From positions 1 to 49,346 of the forward strand of contig JAIBCL010000044.1 of NCBI GenBank assembly GCA_019694165.1: DNA of 49,346 nucleotides, read 5' to 3'. The position numbers were made by a program, and so were the translations under genes. Position 1 is the stretch's first letter, and each line of letters starts with the position of its first letter. The notes beneath the pieces were generated by a model. That model was given only the letters and a program-made list of their open reading frames with translations. It had not been told where the DNA came from and did no database searches. The DNA comes from Verrucomicrobiaceae bacterium (GTDB taxonomy: Bacteria; Verrucomicrobiota; Verrucomicrobiia; Verrucomicrobiales; Verrucomicrobiaceae). Shown in pieces: positions 7,656 through 15,324 of the stretch.

Positions 7656-9443
7656 CTACAGAACGCCCTTCCGCGCGAGGGATTCTTCCATCGCCTTCTC
7701 GACCAGTAGCACCGCCAGGTTCTGTGTCGCTTCGTCGAGCTGCTGGTTGGCGGCCTTCAGCGCCTTCACGTCGTGAGCGGCTGCGGTGAGCAGTGATTTC
7801 ACCGTCGCGGCACATGCGTCGATGCTCGCGCGGTCTTCCGCCGGGATTTCACTCCCGAGGACGGCCAGCGCCTGATCGACGGCGGGGAGCAGTTCCTCCG
7901 CCTTGAGCCGTGCCTCGGTCCAGATGCGCTCGTTCATATCCTCAAAGGCGTGCTCCACGCTCTCGGAGATCATCTGCTCCACGCGTTCGTCAGCGACATC
8001 GACGGCGGTGTTCTGGATCTCGAGCACGACGTCGCGATTCGTCGCCGTGTCGCGCGCGAGCACCTCAAGGATGCCGTTGGCGTCGATGGCAAACTGCACA
8101 CCCACGCGCGCACTGCCTTTGGGTCCGGGAGGGAACGGCACGTCAATGCGGCCCAGCTCCCAGTTGTCCTTCGCCAGTTCGCGCTCGCCCTGCAGCACGC
8201 GGATGAGCATGTCGGCCTGATTGGCCACGGCGTTAGTAAACATTTCGCCGGCCTTGCATGGGATCGTGGTGTTGCGCGGGATGATGATGTTCATCAGGCC
8301 GCCGAAGGTTTCGATGCCGAGTGAGAGCGGAGTCACATCGAGCAGCAGCACGTTGCGCAACGAGCCCGAGAGAATCCCGGCCTGAATCACCGCGCCCATC
8401 GCCACGGCCTCGTCGGGATTCTGCGAGATGTTCGGTTCCCGCTGGAAAATCTCACGCACACTCTGGCGCACGATCGGCATCCGCGTGCTGCCGCCGACAA
8501 GAATGACTTCCGCGAGATCGGCGTTCGTCAGCCGTGCATCGCTCAAGGCGCGCAGGCAGTGGATGCGCGTGCGCTCGACCCACGGAAGCGCGAGTTTTTC
8601 CAGCTCGGCGCGGGTGAGCGTCACATGCAGGCTTTGTTTTTCCCAGAGGAACGGCAGCTCGATGAGAGCCTCGTCTTCCGTCGAGAGTTTCTTTTTCGCA
8701 ATCTCGGCAGCTTCGATGAGACGGACTTGAATGGCAGACGGCAGCGCCTCGTAATCGGGAGCATCGGTGAAACCCGCGCGCCGCCACAGCAGCGCGGCCA
8801 CCATCCGGTCCACGTCATCTCCGCCGAGTTGTGTGTCGCCCGCCGTGGCGAGCACCTGGAAAACGCCATCTCGCATCTCGAGGATCGAGACGTCAAACGT
8901 GCCGCCGCCGAGGTCATAGACGGCGATTTTTCCCTGCTCACCCAGCTTGTCGAGGCCGTAGGCCAGGGCGGCCGCCGTCGGCTCGCTCACGATGCGTTCC
9001 ACAGTCAGTCCGGCGAGTTCGCCGGCCTTTTTCGTCGCCGAGCGCTGGGCGTCGTTGAAATACGCGGGCACGGTGATCACCGCGCGAGTGACTGTCTGCT
9101 CCAGCGCTCGTTCGGCGATGGCGCGCAGCCGCTTCAAAATCTCCGCCGACACATCAACCGGAGACGTGCCAAGCGCGCGCAGGTCGTACGGCGGCCGCCA
9201 GTCGCCCTCGCCCGCGCGGCGGCCGAGCAGGCGCTTCACCGAGGTGACCGTGCGCGCAGGATCCAGCGCACGCGCGCGCAGGGCCGCGTGGCCGACGGTG
9301 ACCGCGCCATCCGAACCATAATTCACAGCCGAGGGTGTGATGCGCCGGCCCTCTTCGTCGGCAAGCAAAATGGGAAAGCCGCTGTCCACCACGCCGACGA
9401 GCGAGTTGGTGGTGCCGAGGTCGATGCCGAGGGTGAGTGACAT
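7656..9443 (-). CDS. Hsp70 family chaperone (DnaK/HscA-like)
   Basis: The protein is 595 residues from the ATG at 9443 (MSLTLGIDLGTTNSLVG); a GTG/ATG region 30 bases upstream is less likely because the actin-fold ATPase begins at once with the phosphate-1 motif GIDLGTTNS. Phosphate-2 is seen in YDLGGGTFDVSILEM and the adenosine motif in VILVGGSTRMP. The substrate-binding domain includes VTPLSLGIETFGGLMN and IPRNTTIPCKA. It is shorter than DnaK (about 640) and lacks the long acidic tail, closer to HscA in length, but no iron-sulphur cluster genes lie nearby, so I do not assign hscA. It acts as an ATP-driven cytosolic chaperone. It is divergent from glmS across a 261-base gap. Confidence 0.93.
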   Translation of the reverse strand: MSLTLGIDLGTTNSLVGVVDSGFPILLADEEGRRITPSAVNYGSDGAVTVGHAALRARALDPARTVTSVKRLLGRRAGEGDWRPPYDLRALGTSPVDVSAEILKRLRAIAERALEQTVTRAVITVPAYFNDAQRSATKKAGELAGLTVERIVSEPTAAALAYGLDKLGEQGKIAVYDLGGGTFDVSILEMRDGVFQVLATAGDTQLGGDDVDRMVAALLWRRAGFTDAPDYEALPSAIQVRLIEAAEIAKKKLSTEDEALIELPFLWEKQSLHVTLTRAELEKLALPWVERTRIHCLRALSDARLTNADLAEVILVGGSTRMPIVRQSVREIFQREPNISQNPDEAVAMGAVIQAGILSGSLRNVLLLDVTPLSLGIETFGGLMNIIIPRNTTIPCKAGEMFTNAVANQADMLIRVLQGERELAKDNWELGRIDVPFPPGPKGSARVGVQFAIDANGILEVLARDTATNRDVVLEIQNTAVDVADERVEQMISESVEHAFEDMNERIWTEARLKAEELLPAVDQALAVLGSEIPAEDRASIDACAATVKSLLTAAAHDVKALKAANQQLDEATQNLAVLLVEKAMEESLARKGVL

Positions 9444-9531
9444 GCGGAAGATGGGAAGCGGGCGGGAATGCACCGCTGATATGACGCTGATGGCGCGCGA
9501 ATCAAGAAATGAGCTGCACCAGGGAACTCAA

Positions 9532-9553
9532 GGGACAGGGACGATCCTGTCCC
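9532..9553. repeat. Inverted repeat between Hsp70 and glmS
   Basis: GGGACAGG (9532-9539), a 6-base loop (GACGAT) and CCTGTCCC (9546-9553) form a perfect 8-bp hairpin in the 261-base divergent region. It could be an operator for either gene, a short palindromic repeat unit, or a transcript hairpin. There is no T-run, so it is not an obvious terminator. Confidence 0.6.
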
Positions 9554-9704
9554 CGCCCCGTGCATTCGACGATCGCCGGCCGCCGGCCATCCGGAAGTTT
9601 TTTGTGAAGATGGTTCGCCCCCTCACATGCGGTTCATTCTTCCACTCGCTTTCCCTTCGCAGCAGGCTAGTGTCCGCGCCGCTCATACGCGGAGCTTGTA
9701 CATC

Positions 9705-11555
9705 ATGTGTGGAATCGTTGGATACATTGGAAAGAGGCAGGCCAGCCCCATCCTCCTGGACGGGCTGCGCCGCCTGGAATATCGCGGGTATGACTCCGCC
9801 GGCCTTGCCTTGAGCAACGGGCGCGGCATTGAGGTGCTGCGCCGCGCCGGCCGCATCGAAAACCTGCGCAAGCTCGTGGCGGAAACCAATCCGCGAGGCG
9901 AGGCGGGCATCAGCCACACGCGCTGGGCGACGCACGGCGCGCCGACAGACTCAAACGCGCACCCCCATCGGGACCAGTCGGGCAGGCTCGCCGTCGTGCA
10001 CAACGGCGTGATCGAGAACTACCAGCAACTGCGCGACTGGCTGAAGACCGAGGATCACAAATTCTCATCCGAGACGGACACCGAGGTGCTCGCGCACCTG
10101 ATCGGCTACCACTACGACCAGTCCGAGGAGCAGGATCCCGTGCAGCGGCTCGTTGGCGCGGTACAGGCGGCGCTCCCGCGAGTGAAGGGCACCTACGGCA
10201 TCGCCGTGATGCATGAGGATGCGCCCTCGGTCATCGTCGGCGCGCGTCTGGGAAGCCCGCTCGTCGTCGGACTCGGCGCGGACGAGCATTTCCTTGCCAG
10301 CGATGTGTCCGCCATCGTCGCGCACACCAAAGACGTGGTCTATCTGAACGACTACGACGTGGTGACCATCACGCGCGACGGTTTCGATGTGAAGCATCTC
10401 GAAGGCGGAGAAGCGCGCGTGACCGTCAGCCGGGTGGATTTCACCGAGGACGATGCGGAGAAGGGCGACTTCCCGCACTACATGCTCAAGGAGATCCACG
10501 AGCAGCCGAACTCCATCCGCAATGCGATGCGCGGCCGCCTCTCGCGCGATGAGGCCACGGCCATCCTCGGCGGCCTGCAAATGACGCCGCAGGAGCTGCG
10601 GCAGGTGGACCGCATCATTCTCAGCGCGTGCGGCACGGCGTGCCACGCAGGCATGGTGGGCGAGTATCTCATCGAGAGCCTCGCGCGCATCCCGACCGAA
10701 GTGGAGATCGCCAGCGAGTTCCGCTACCGCAACGTGCCGACGACGAAGGACACGCTGCAGTTCGTCATCAGCCAGAGCGGCGAAACCATCGACACGCTCG
10801 CCGCGCTGCGCGAGGCGAAACGCAAGGGCATCAAGTGCCTCGGCATCGTGAACAACGTCGCCAGCACCATCGCACGCGAAACCGACGGCGGCATTTACAT
10901 CCACGCCGGCCCCGAGATCGGCGTGGCGGCCACGAAGAGCTTCACCTCGCAGGTGGCGGTGATGACGCTGCTCAGCCTGCTGCTCGGCCGCATCCACCAT
11001 CTGTCCAGCACAGACGGGCTGGAACTCATCGACGAACTCGAGGCGATCCCCGACAAGATCACGGACATCCTCAAGCAGGCGGCGCACATCAAGCAGATCG
11101 CCGAAAAGTATGCGCATGTGGACGGCATGCTCTTCATGGGCCGGCTCATCAATTATCCCGTCGCGCTCGAAGGCGCGCTCAAGATGAAGGAGATCAGCTA
11201 CATCTACGCCAGCGGCCACCCGAGTGCGGAGCTAAAGCACGGCGTGATCGCGCTGGTGAAGCCCGAACTGCCCAGCGTCTTCATCGCGCCGCATGACGCG
11301 GTCTTCGAGAAGAACATCAGCAACATCGAGGAGGTGAAGGCGCGCAAGGGCCCGGTGATCGCGGTGGCGACGGAGGGCCATCCGCACATCGAAAAGGTGG
11401 CCGACGATGTGATCTACATCCCGCGCTGCCCCTCCGCGCTCAGCCCGCTGCTCACGGTGATCCCGCTGCAATTGCTCAGCTACTACATCGCCGTCGCGCG
11501 CGGCTGTGACGTGGACAAGCCGCGGAACCTCGCGAAGAGTGTGACGGTCGAATAG
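9705..11555 (+). CDS. glmS: Glutamine--fructose-6-phosphate aminotransferase (isomerizing)
   Basis: It converts fructose-6-phosphate and glutamine into glucosamine-6-phosphate, the first step towards UDP-GlcNAc for peptidoglycan and other envelope sugars. The protein has 616 residues, the usual length. The start at 9705 (MCGIVGYIGK) places the catalytic cysteine directly after the initiator methionine, as required for the class II amidotransferase domain. Other family motifs are RRLEYRGYDSAG and HTRWATHGAPT in the glutaminase half, and SACGTACHAG plus SQSGETIDTLAALREAK in the SIS isomerase half, ending with PRNLAKSVTVE. A GGAG about 12 bases upstream may serve as ribosome binding site. The next gene follows after 27 bases. 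Confidence 0.98.
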   Translation: MCGIVGYIGKRQASPILLDGLRRLEYRGYDSAGLALSNGRGIEVLRRAGRIENLRKLVAETNPRGEAGISHTRWATHGAPTDSNAHPHRDQSGRLAVVHNGVIENYQQLRDWLKTEDHKFSSETDTEVLAHLIGYHYDQSEEQDPVQRLVGAVQAALPRVKGTYGIAVMHEDAPSVIVGARLGSPLVVGLGADEHFLASDVSAIVAHTKDVVYLNDYDVVTITRDGFDVKHLEGGEARVTVSRVDFTEDDAEKGDFPHYMLKEIHEQPNSIRNAMRGRLSRDEATAILGGLQMTPQELRQVDRIILSACGTACHAGMVGEYLIESLARIPTEVEIASEFRYRNVPTTKDTLQFVISQSGETIDTLAALREAKRKGIKCLGIVNNVASTIARETDGGIYIHAGPEIGVAATKSFTSQVAVMTLLSLLLGRIHHLSSTDGLELIDELEAIPDKITDILKQAAHIKQIAEKYAHVDGMLFMGRLINYPVALEGALKMKEISYIYASGHPSAELKHGVIALVKPELPSVFIAPHDAVFEKNISNIEEVKARKGPVIAVATEGHPHIEKVADDVIYIPRCPSALSPLLTVIPLQLLSYYIAVARGCDVDKPRNLAKSVTVE

Positions 11556-11582
11556 CTCGGAGCAGCCCTCCGACGACGAGCG

Positions 11583-12410
11583 ATGGCAGCCGGACATCCA
11601 GCCACACGCGCCCGCCTTCCGTGGATGGTGGTGGCATGGTTGTTCATCGCCGGCGCCATGGTCGCAATCGGAGGGGCCGAGAAGTTCACCACCGGCGCGG
11701 TGATCATCACGCCGCCCGCAGGCTGGACGCCTGAGCAGACGCCGGTGGATTTTCTCGATGTCATCGGGCTGCAGACGAAAGCCCGCTGGCGTCAGCTCTA
11801 CCGTCTGCCGCCGCCCACGCCGTCCACGGACCGTCCGCGCGCGGCCTTCACGCTCGGCGGCCTCATTGCCGACGGCTTCCTCGCGCTGCAGGCGGAGGAC
11901 ATCCAGCAGTTCCGCAACACGAACCAGGACATCCTGAACTACTGCCGTGTGCTGGGACTCGGGGACAAGGTTTCCCCGCGCCTCATGTCGATGGCAAAGC
12001 TCGCCGAGATGAGCAAATGGGGTGATCTGCGCCAGGAGGCCGTGGACGGGCAGCAGGAGTTCAGCCGCCTGCTGCGCGAGCAGCGAGACGACGACCTGGC
12101 CATCCTCGTCGATCTCGGCGCATGGATGCGGGTGCTGGAAATCTCAGCCACTGTCGTGGCAGATGCTCCCGAGCCGGAGGTGAAGCCGCTCTGCATCGGC
12201 TCGCTCGACTTGCTCAAGGACATGAAGCAGCGTTTCACGCAACTGAGCAAGCGGGTGCAAACGCACGAGACGCTGGTGAACGTCGGCGACCTTCTCGACA
12301 GCCTCATCCGAAGCTGGACAAACGTCGCCGACCGCCGCCCCAGCCAGGAATTCGTGACCAAGACCCGCGACAAGCTGGCAAGCACGATGCGCAAGCTGAC
12401 GCTGAAGTGA
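11583..12410 (+). CDS. Hypothetical membrane-anchored protein downstream of glmS
   Basis: The protein has 275 residues. It starts with a short basic stretch and one hydrophobic helix (MVVAWLFIAGAMVAIGG), a signal anchor or uncleaved signal. The remainder is soluble and largely helical (for example KLAEMSKWGDLRQEAVDGQQ), with no family I recognise. Only 27 bases separate it from glmS on the same strand, so it may share the glmS transcript and an envelope role. No Shine-Dalgarno is evident. It is followed by 153 bases without a gene before the convergent acetyltransferase gene. Confidence 0.7.
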   Translation: MAAGHPATRARLPWMVVAWLFIAGAMVAIGGAEKFTTGAVIITPPAGWTPEQTPVDFLDVIGLQTKARWRQLYRLPPPTPSTDRPRAAFTLGGLIADGFLALQAEDIQQFRNTNQDILNYCRVLGLGDKVSPRLMSMAKLAEMSKWGDLRQEAVDGQQEFSRLLREQRDDDLAILVDLGAWMRVLEISATVVADAPEPEVKPLCIGSLDLLKDMKQRFTQLSKRVQTHETLVNVGDLLDSLIRSWTNVADRRPSQEFVTKTRDKLASTMRKLTLK

Positions 12411-12563
12411 AAGGCGGAACGCCTGGCCGGATCGCGACGAAGCCGACGAAAGCCCTGGGAGCAGGAGCATCCGCCGCGCCCATCGGGCGCACTTCGCCAA
12501 AGGAACACGCCGAGACTGCTGCGGCACGAGAATGCCGCCGCACACGCTCGCAGCCCGCATCTC

Positions 12564-13652
12564 TCACCCTCCCACGGCCTTCTCCATCCAGTAGTCGTCC
12601 ATCACGAAGCCGCCGCCGATGTCGCTGACCACATCACCGGCGAACTTGAAGCCGCTGCGGAGATAGGCGCGGATGGCCTGGGCGTTGCGCTTGTTCACGC
12701 GCAGCTTCACCGAGCGCAGGCCCACGCGCGCGGCGGCGTGCTCCACCCAGTCCAGCGCCATGGCTCCCGCGCCCACGCCGTGGCACTCGGGCAGCAGGTA
12801 GAGCTTGTGGAGGAAGGCGGCCTTTTCATTCCTCAGCCCCTCGAAGGAAAGATAGCCCGACGGGCTGCCGTCGAACTCGATGAAGGCGTAGCACACTCCG
12901 CGGTGCTCGACCTCGTCCCACATCGCCGGCAGATGGTAGAAGCGCTCGAGCATGTAGCGAATCTGTGCCTCGCTGATGATGTCGGCATACACCCTCGGCC
13001 AGATGTGCCAGGCGAGCTGGCGCACAATGGTCAGTTCCTGCGGCTCGATCTGCCTCACGGTCACGCGATGCCGTCCGGCCGGCTTGGCATGACGCCAGCT
13101 CTGGCTCCAGCGCAGCGCCTGGCCCCATGCGCGGTCGTCATTGAGCACCGAAAGGCGGTGGAGCTGGCGGCTGATCTCATCATGCGTGGGTTCCACCAGG
13201 TTTTCCTTTCGGATCTGGGCCAGGTCACCGGGAAAGCGGGCGGGATCGAGCAGCTCCTTCGCGAGATACCAGCAGGCCCACGCACGCCACATGCGCAGCT
13301 CCCTGCGCGGCCCCGACATGCGCGAGGCCAGATGCTGGAAATGCAGGCACGGATTCCCGAGGAACTGGCCTTCCTTGCGGTTCACCAGCATCCAAGCCAC
13401 CGCCTCGTAGGGCAGCGGCCATCGGTGCAGGATGTCCTCTCCTTTTTGCAGGTCCGCTGCCATCGCCCGGCTGCACAGCAGCAGGCCCTTCGCCGGGAAG
13501 CCCGTGCGCCAGAGCGACTGGGCGTAGCGCAGAGTTGCCTCGTAAAACGCAGGCCCGCGATCCGCTCCGCACGCCTCCACCTCATGGTGTGTGACGACGT
13601 GATCCGTCTCCGGCAGGAATGGGCAGGCTTTGTTTTTCCACGCGGGGTTCAT
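12564..13652 (-). CDS. GNAT family N-acetyltransferase with ~190-residue N-terminal extension
   Basis: From the ATG at 13652 (MNPAWKNKACPFLPETDHVV) the protein has 362 residues; a GTG at 13709 that overlaps the moaD stop (GTGA) would add 19 residues and cannot be excluded. The N-terminal half (about 190 residues, with YAQSLWRTGFPAKGLLLCSR and ELRMWRAWACWYLAKELLD) has no family I recognise and may be helical. The C-terminal half is a GNAT domain: VTVRQIEPQELTIVRQLAWH, then the acetyl-CoA loop LYLLPECHGVGAGAMALDW and NAQAIRAYLRSGFKFAGDVV. It should transfer an acetyl group from acetyl-CoA to an unknown amine. It follows hpt and moaD in a tight minus-strand run. Confidence 0.85.
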   Translation of the reverse strand: MNPAWKNKACPFLPETDHVVTHHEVEACGADRGPAFYEATLRYAQSLWRTGFPAKGLLLCSRAMAADLQKGEDILHRWPLPYEAVAWMLVNRKEGQFLGNPCLHFQHLASRMSGPRRELRMWRAWACWYLAKELLDPARFPGDLAQIRKENLVEPTHDEISRQLHRLSVLNDDRAWGQALRWSQSWRHAKPAGRHRVTVRQIEPQELTIVRQLAWHIWPRVYADIISEAQIRYMLERFYHLPAMWDEVEHRGVCYAFIEFDGSPSGYLSFEGLRNEKAAFLHKLYLLPECHGVGAGAMALDWVEHAAARVGLRSVKLRVNKRNAQAIRAYLRSGFKFAGDVVSDIGGGFVMDDYWMEKAVGG

Positions 13653-13705
13653 GGGAGGTTTACGCCGGGTGCGATCGTCTTCTCGGACACGAAAACCAAA
13701 ACAAC

Positions 13706-13954
13706 TCACCCGCCCTGCACCGGCGGCATCACGGCCACCTCGGCATTGTCGTGCAGCGGCGCATCACGGCGGGCATAAACTTGATCGACTGCCACGAGCA
13801 GGGAGCGGTCCCACTCGCGCAGCCGCGGCCAGCGGTCGAACAGCCGGACGAGCAAGTCCGCCACCGACGCCGACTCACGCGGCATTTCCAAGACCACCTC
13901 GCCGGTGCCCGTGATGTCCGTCAAGACGGAGAAGAACAGAACGCGCAGCTTCAT
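13706..13954 (-). CDS. moaD: MoaD/ThiS family sulfur-carrier protein
   Basis: The protein is 82 residues from the ATG at 13954 (MKLRVLFFSVLTDITGTGEV), a typical MoaD length and beta-grasp start, and it ends in PPVQGG. The terminal Gly-Gly is the site that is adenylated and thiocarboxylated, so it should be the small subunit of molybdopterin synthase or a related sulfur carrier. The start overlaps the stop of hpt (ATGA, 13951-13954). No moaE or other molybdenum cofactor gene is visible nearby, so the exact pathway is an inference; ThiS-like use is less likely given the length and the VLFFSVLTD signature. Confidence 0.85.
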   Translation of the reverse strand: MKLRVLFFSVLTDITGTGEVVLEMPRESASVADLLVRLFDRWPRLREWDRSLLVAVDQVYARRDAPLHDNAEVAVMPPVQGG

Positions 13955-14478
13955 GACGGCAGCCTGAGAATGCCGATGCACGGCAGATTGCGAAAGCGGC
14001 CCTGGTAATCCATGCCGTAGCCGACGACGAACTCGTCCTCGATTTCAAAACCAACATACTCGGCCGCGGCCTCGCGCAGGCGTTTGCGCTTCTTGCCCAG
14101 CAGCACGCCGGTGCGCAGCGCGGCCGGCTGCTGCGCGCGGATTTTTTCCTGCACGGCGGCGAGCGTGAGACCCGTGTCGAGAATGTCATCGAGCAGCAGC
14201 ACATGATGGCCCGCGAGATCCAGCGCGGCGGGCCAGTTCAGCCTCAGCTCGCCGCTCGTCTGCGTGCCCCCATGGTAGCTGCTCGCGCTCAAAGTGTGCA
14301 GCCGCACCGGCAGATCGATCTCCCTCAGCAAGTCCGCGACAAAGAACAGCCCGCCGTCCATGATCGCCACCACCGTGATCGTCTGCCCGGCAAAATCCGC
14401 CGCGACCTGGGCGGCGAGCGCGGTCACGCGCCGCCGGATGGCATCCGCGTCGATGAGCACGCGGTCGAGATCGGACAT
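13951..14478 (-). CDS. hpt: Hypoxanthine phosphoribosyltransferase
   Basis: It salvages hypoxanthine (and usually guanine) by transfer to PRPP, giving IMP or GMP in the cytosol. I chose the ATG at 14478 (MSDLDRVLIDADAIRRRVTA), giving 175 residues, the usual family size; an in-frame ATG at 14502 would add eight residues. The PRPP-binding signature is VLLLDDILDTGLTL, the flexible loop is SASSYHGGTQTSGE, and VVAIMDGGLFFVADLL precedes it, all in the right order. The purine-binding end EDEFVVGYGMDYQGRFRNLP matches the family. Its stop overlaps moaD. A strong 11-bp inverted repeat lies 94 bases upstream of the start. Confidence 0.93.
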   Translation of the reverse strand: MSDLDRVLIDADAIRRRVTALAAQVAADFAGQTITVVAIMDGGLFFVADLLREIDLPVRLHTLSASSYHGGTQTSGELRLNWPAALDLAGHHVLLLDDILDTGLTLAAVQEKIRAQQPAALRTGVLLGKKRKRLREAAAEYVGFEIEDEFVVGYGMDYQGRFRNLPCIGILRLPS

Positions 14479-14571
14479 GATGCCGGTGGGTGAGAGAGTC
14501 ATGGCAAACGGCTGCCGCACCGCAGAATCCACCGCGAATGCAGCCGTCCGTTTCATAGAACAAACGTGCGC

Positions 14572-14602
14572 GCCTGACAAACCAAACCTCCGTTTGTCAG
14601 GC
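14572..14602. promoter_or_regulatory. 11-bp inverted repeat upstream of hpt and the OB-fold gene
   Basis: GCCTGACAAAC (14572-14582) and GTTTGTCAGGC (14592-14602) are exact inverse complements around a 9-base loop. The site lies in the 229-base divergent gap between hpt (start 14478, minus) and the exported OB-fold-like gene (start 14708, plus). It is well placed for an operator or a leader hairpin. On the minus strand the loop reads GGAGGTTTG. No T-run follows on either strand, so a terminator is unlikely. Confidence 0.6.
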
Positions 14603-14707
14603 AGTGTCCGCCGGGTTCGGCCCGGCCGGCGAGTCCGCCTCGTCCTCCGAGCCGGGATGATGTGCCGGAACGGTTGCATTTTCCCCGGCGCGTGTTCGAC
14701 TAGGCGC

Positions 14708-15163
14708 ATGAAATCCGTGGCCCCCTTGTCAACACGCCTGCTTGTTTTCCTCGTCATCACGTCGGCCATGGTGTGGGCGAACGCCCAGCTGCCCGCGCAG
14801 GCCCCCGCCCCGGTCGCCCTGGCCATCACGGACACCGCTGCGCTGAAGGCACACGAGGGCAGGCTCGTCACCGTCCAGGGTGTCGTCAGCCGCGTCGGGA
14901 CTTCAAAGAGCCACCTGATCACCTTCATCAACTTCCAAGGAGTCAAACCAGGCGGCTTCACGGCCGTGGTGAAGTCCCCCGCCCTGCCGGAAATCGAGCG
15001 CGCTGCCGGCTCGAATCTTGACGCCGCGCTGCCCGGCCGGCACGCCACGTTGACCGGCAACATCTCGCTCTACAAAGACATCCCGCAGATCGAGATCAAG
15101 TCGGCGGACCAGATCAGCGTGCGCGGCTCTCCGGGTGAGGCCGCGGCAAAGCGCCCGAGGTGA
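14708..15163 (+). CDS. Small exported OB-fold-like protein
   Basis: The protein has 151 residues. A signal peptide (LSTRLLVFLVITSAMVWANA) precedes a compact domain with VTVQGVVSRVGTSKSHLITF, FTAVVKSPALPEIERAAG and HATLTGNISLYKDIPQIEIK. The order of strands and the phrase about a short gap in 'tracking' a modified exported region fit OB-fold proteins of the nucleic-acid-binding/YgiW/CreA-type architecture (G-x-V-x-V followed by F-x-D-like strands). It ends in a basic KRPR tail. It should be periplasmic; the ligand is unknown. I chose the ATG at 14708 because the frame upstream of it overlaps hpt and gives no signal peptide. The 161 bases after it hold nothing that I recognise. Confidence 0.75.
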   Translation: MKSVAPLSTRLLVFLVITSAMVWANAQLPAQAPAPVALAITDTAALKAHEGRLVTVQGVVSRVGTSKSHLITFINFQGVKPGGFTAVVKSPALPEIERAAGSNLDAALPGRHATLTGNISLYKDIPQIEIKSADQISVRGSPGEAAAKRPR

Positions 15164-15324
15164 CGCGAGAAGTCAGTGTTCAGGGAGCGGCGTCACTCGA
15201 AGTCGCCGGGGCAGCGAGCAAGGCCGCTCGCCGAACGGCAACGACCCGCCCGGTCGTGCTACGGCCGGAACATCGTCCGCATGTGATGCAAACCATTTAA
15301 TCTCGCCGCGTTCCTATCATCCGC

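Noticed and set aside
9444..9704. glmS ribozyme in the glmS leader
   Set aside because: Such ribozymes are known mainly from Firmicutes, and I see no matching core in this 261-base region, though I could not fold it.
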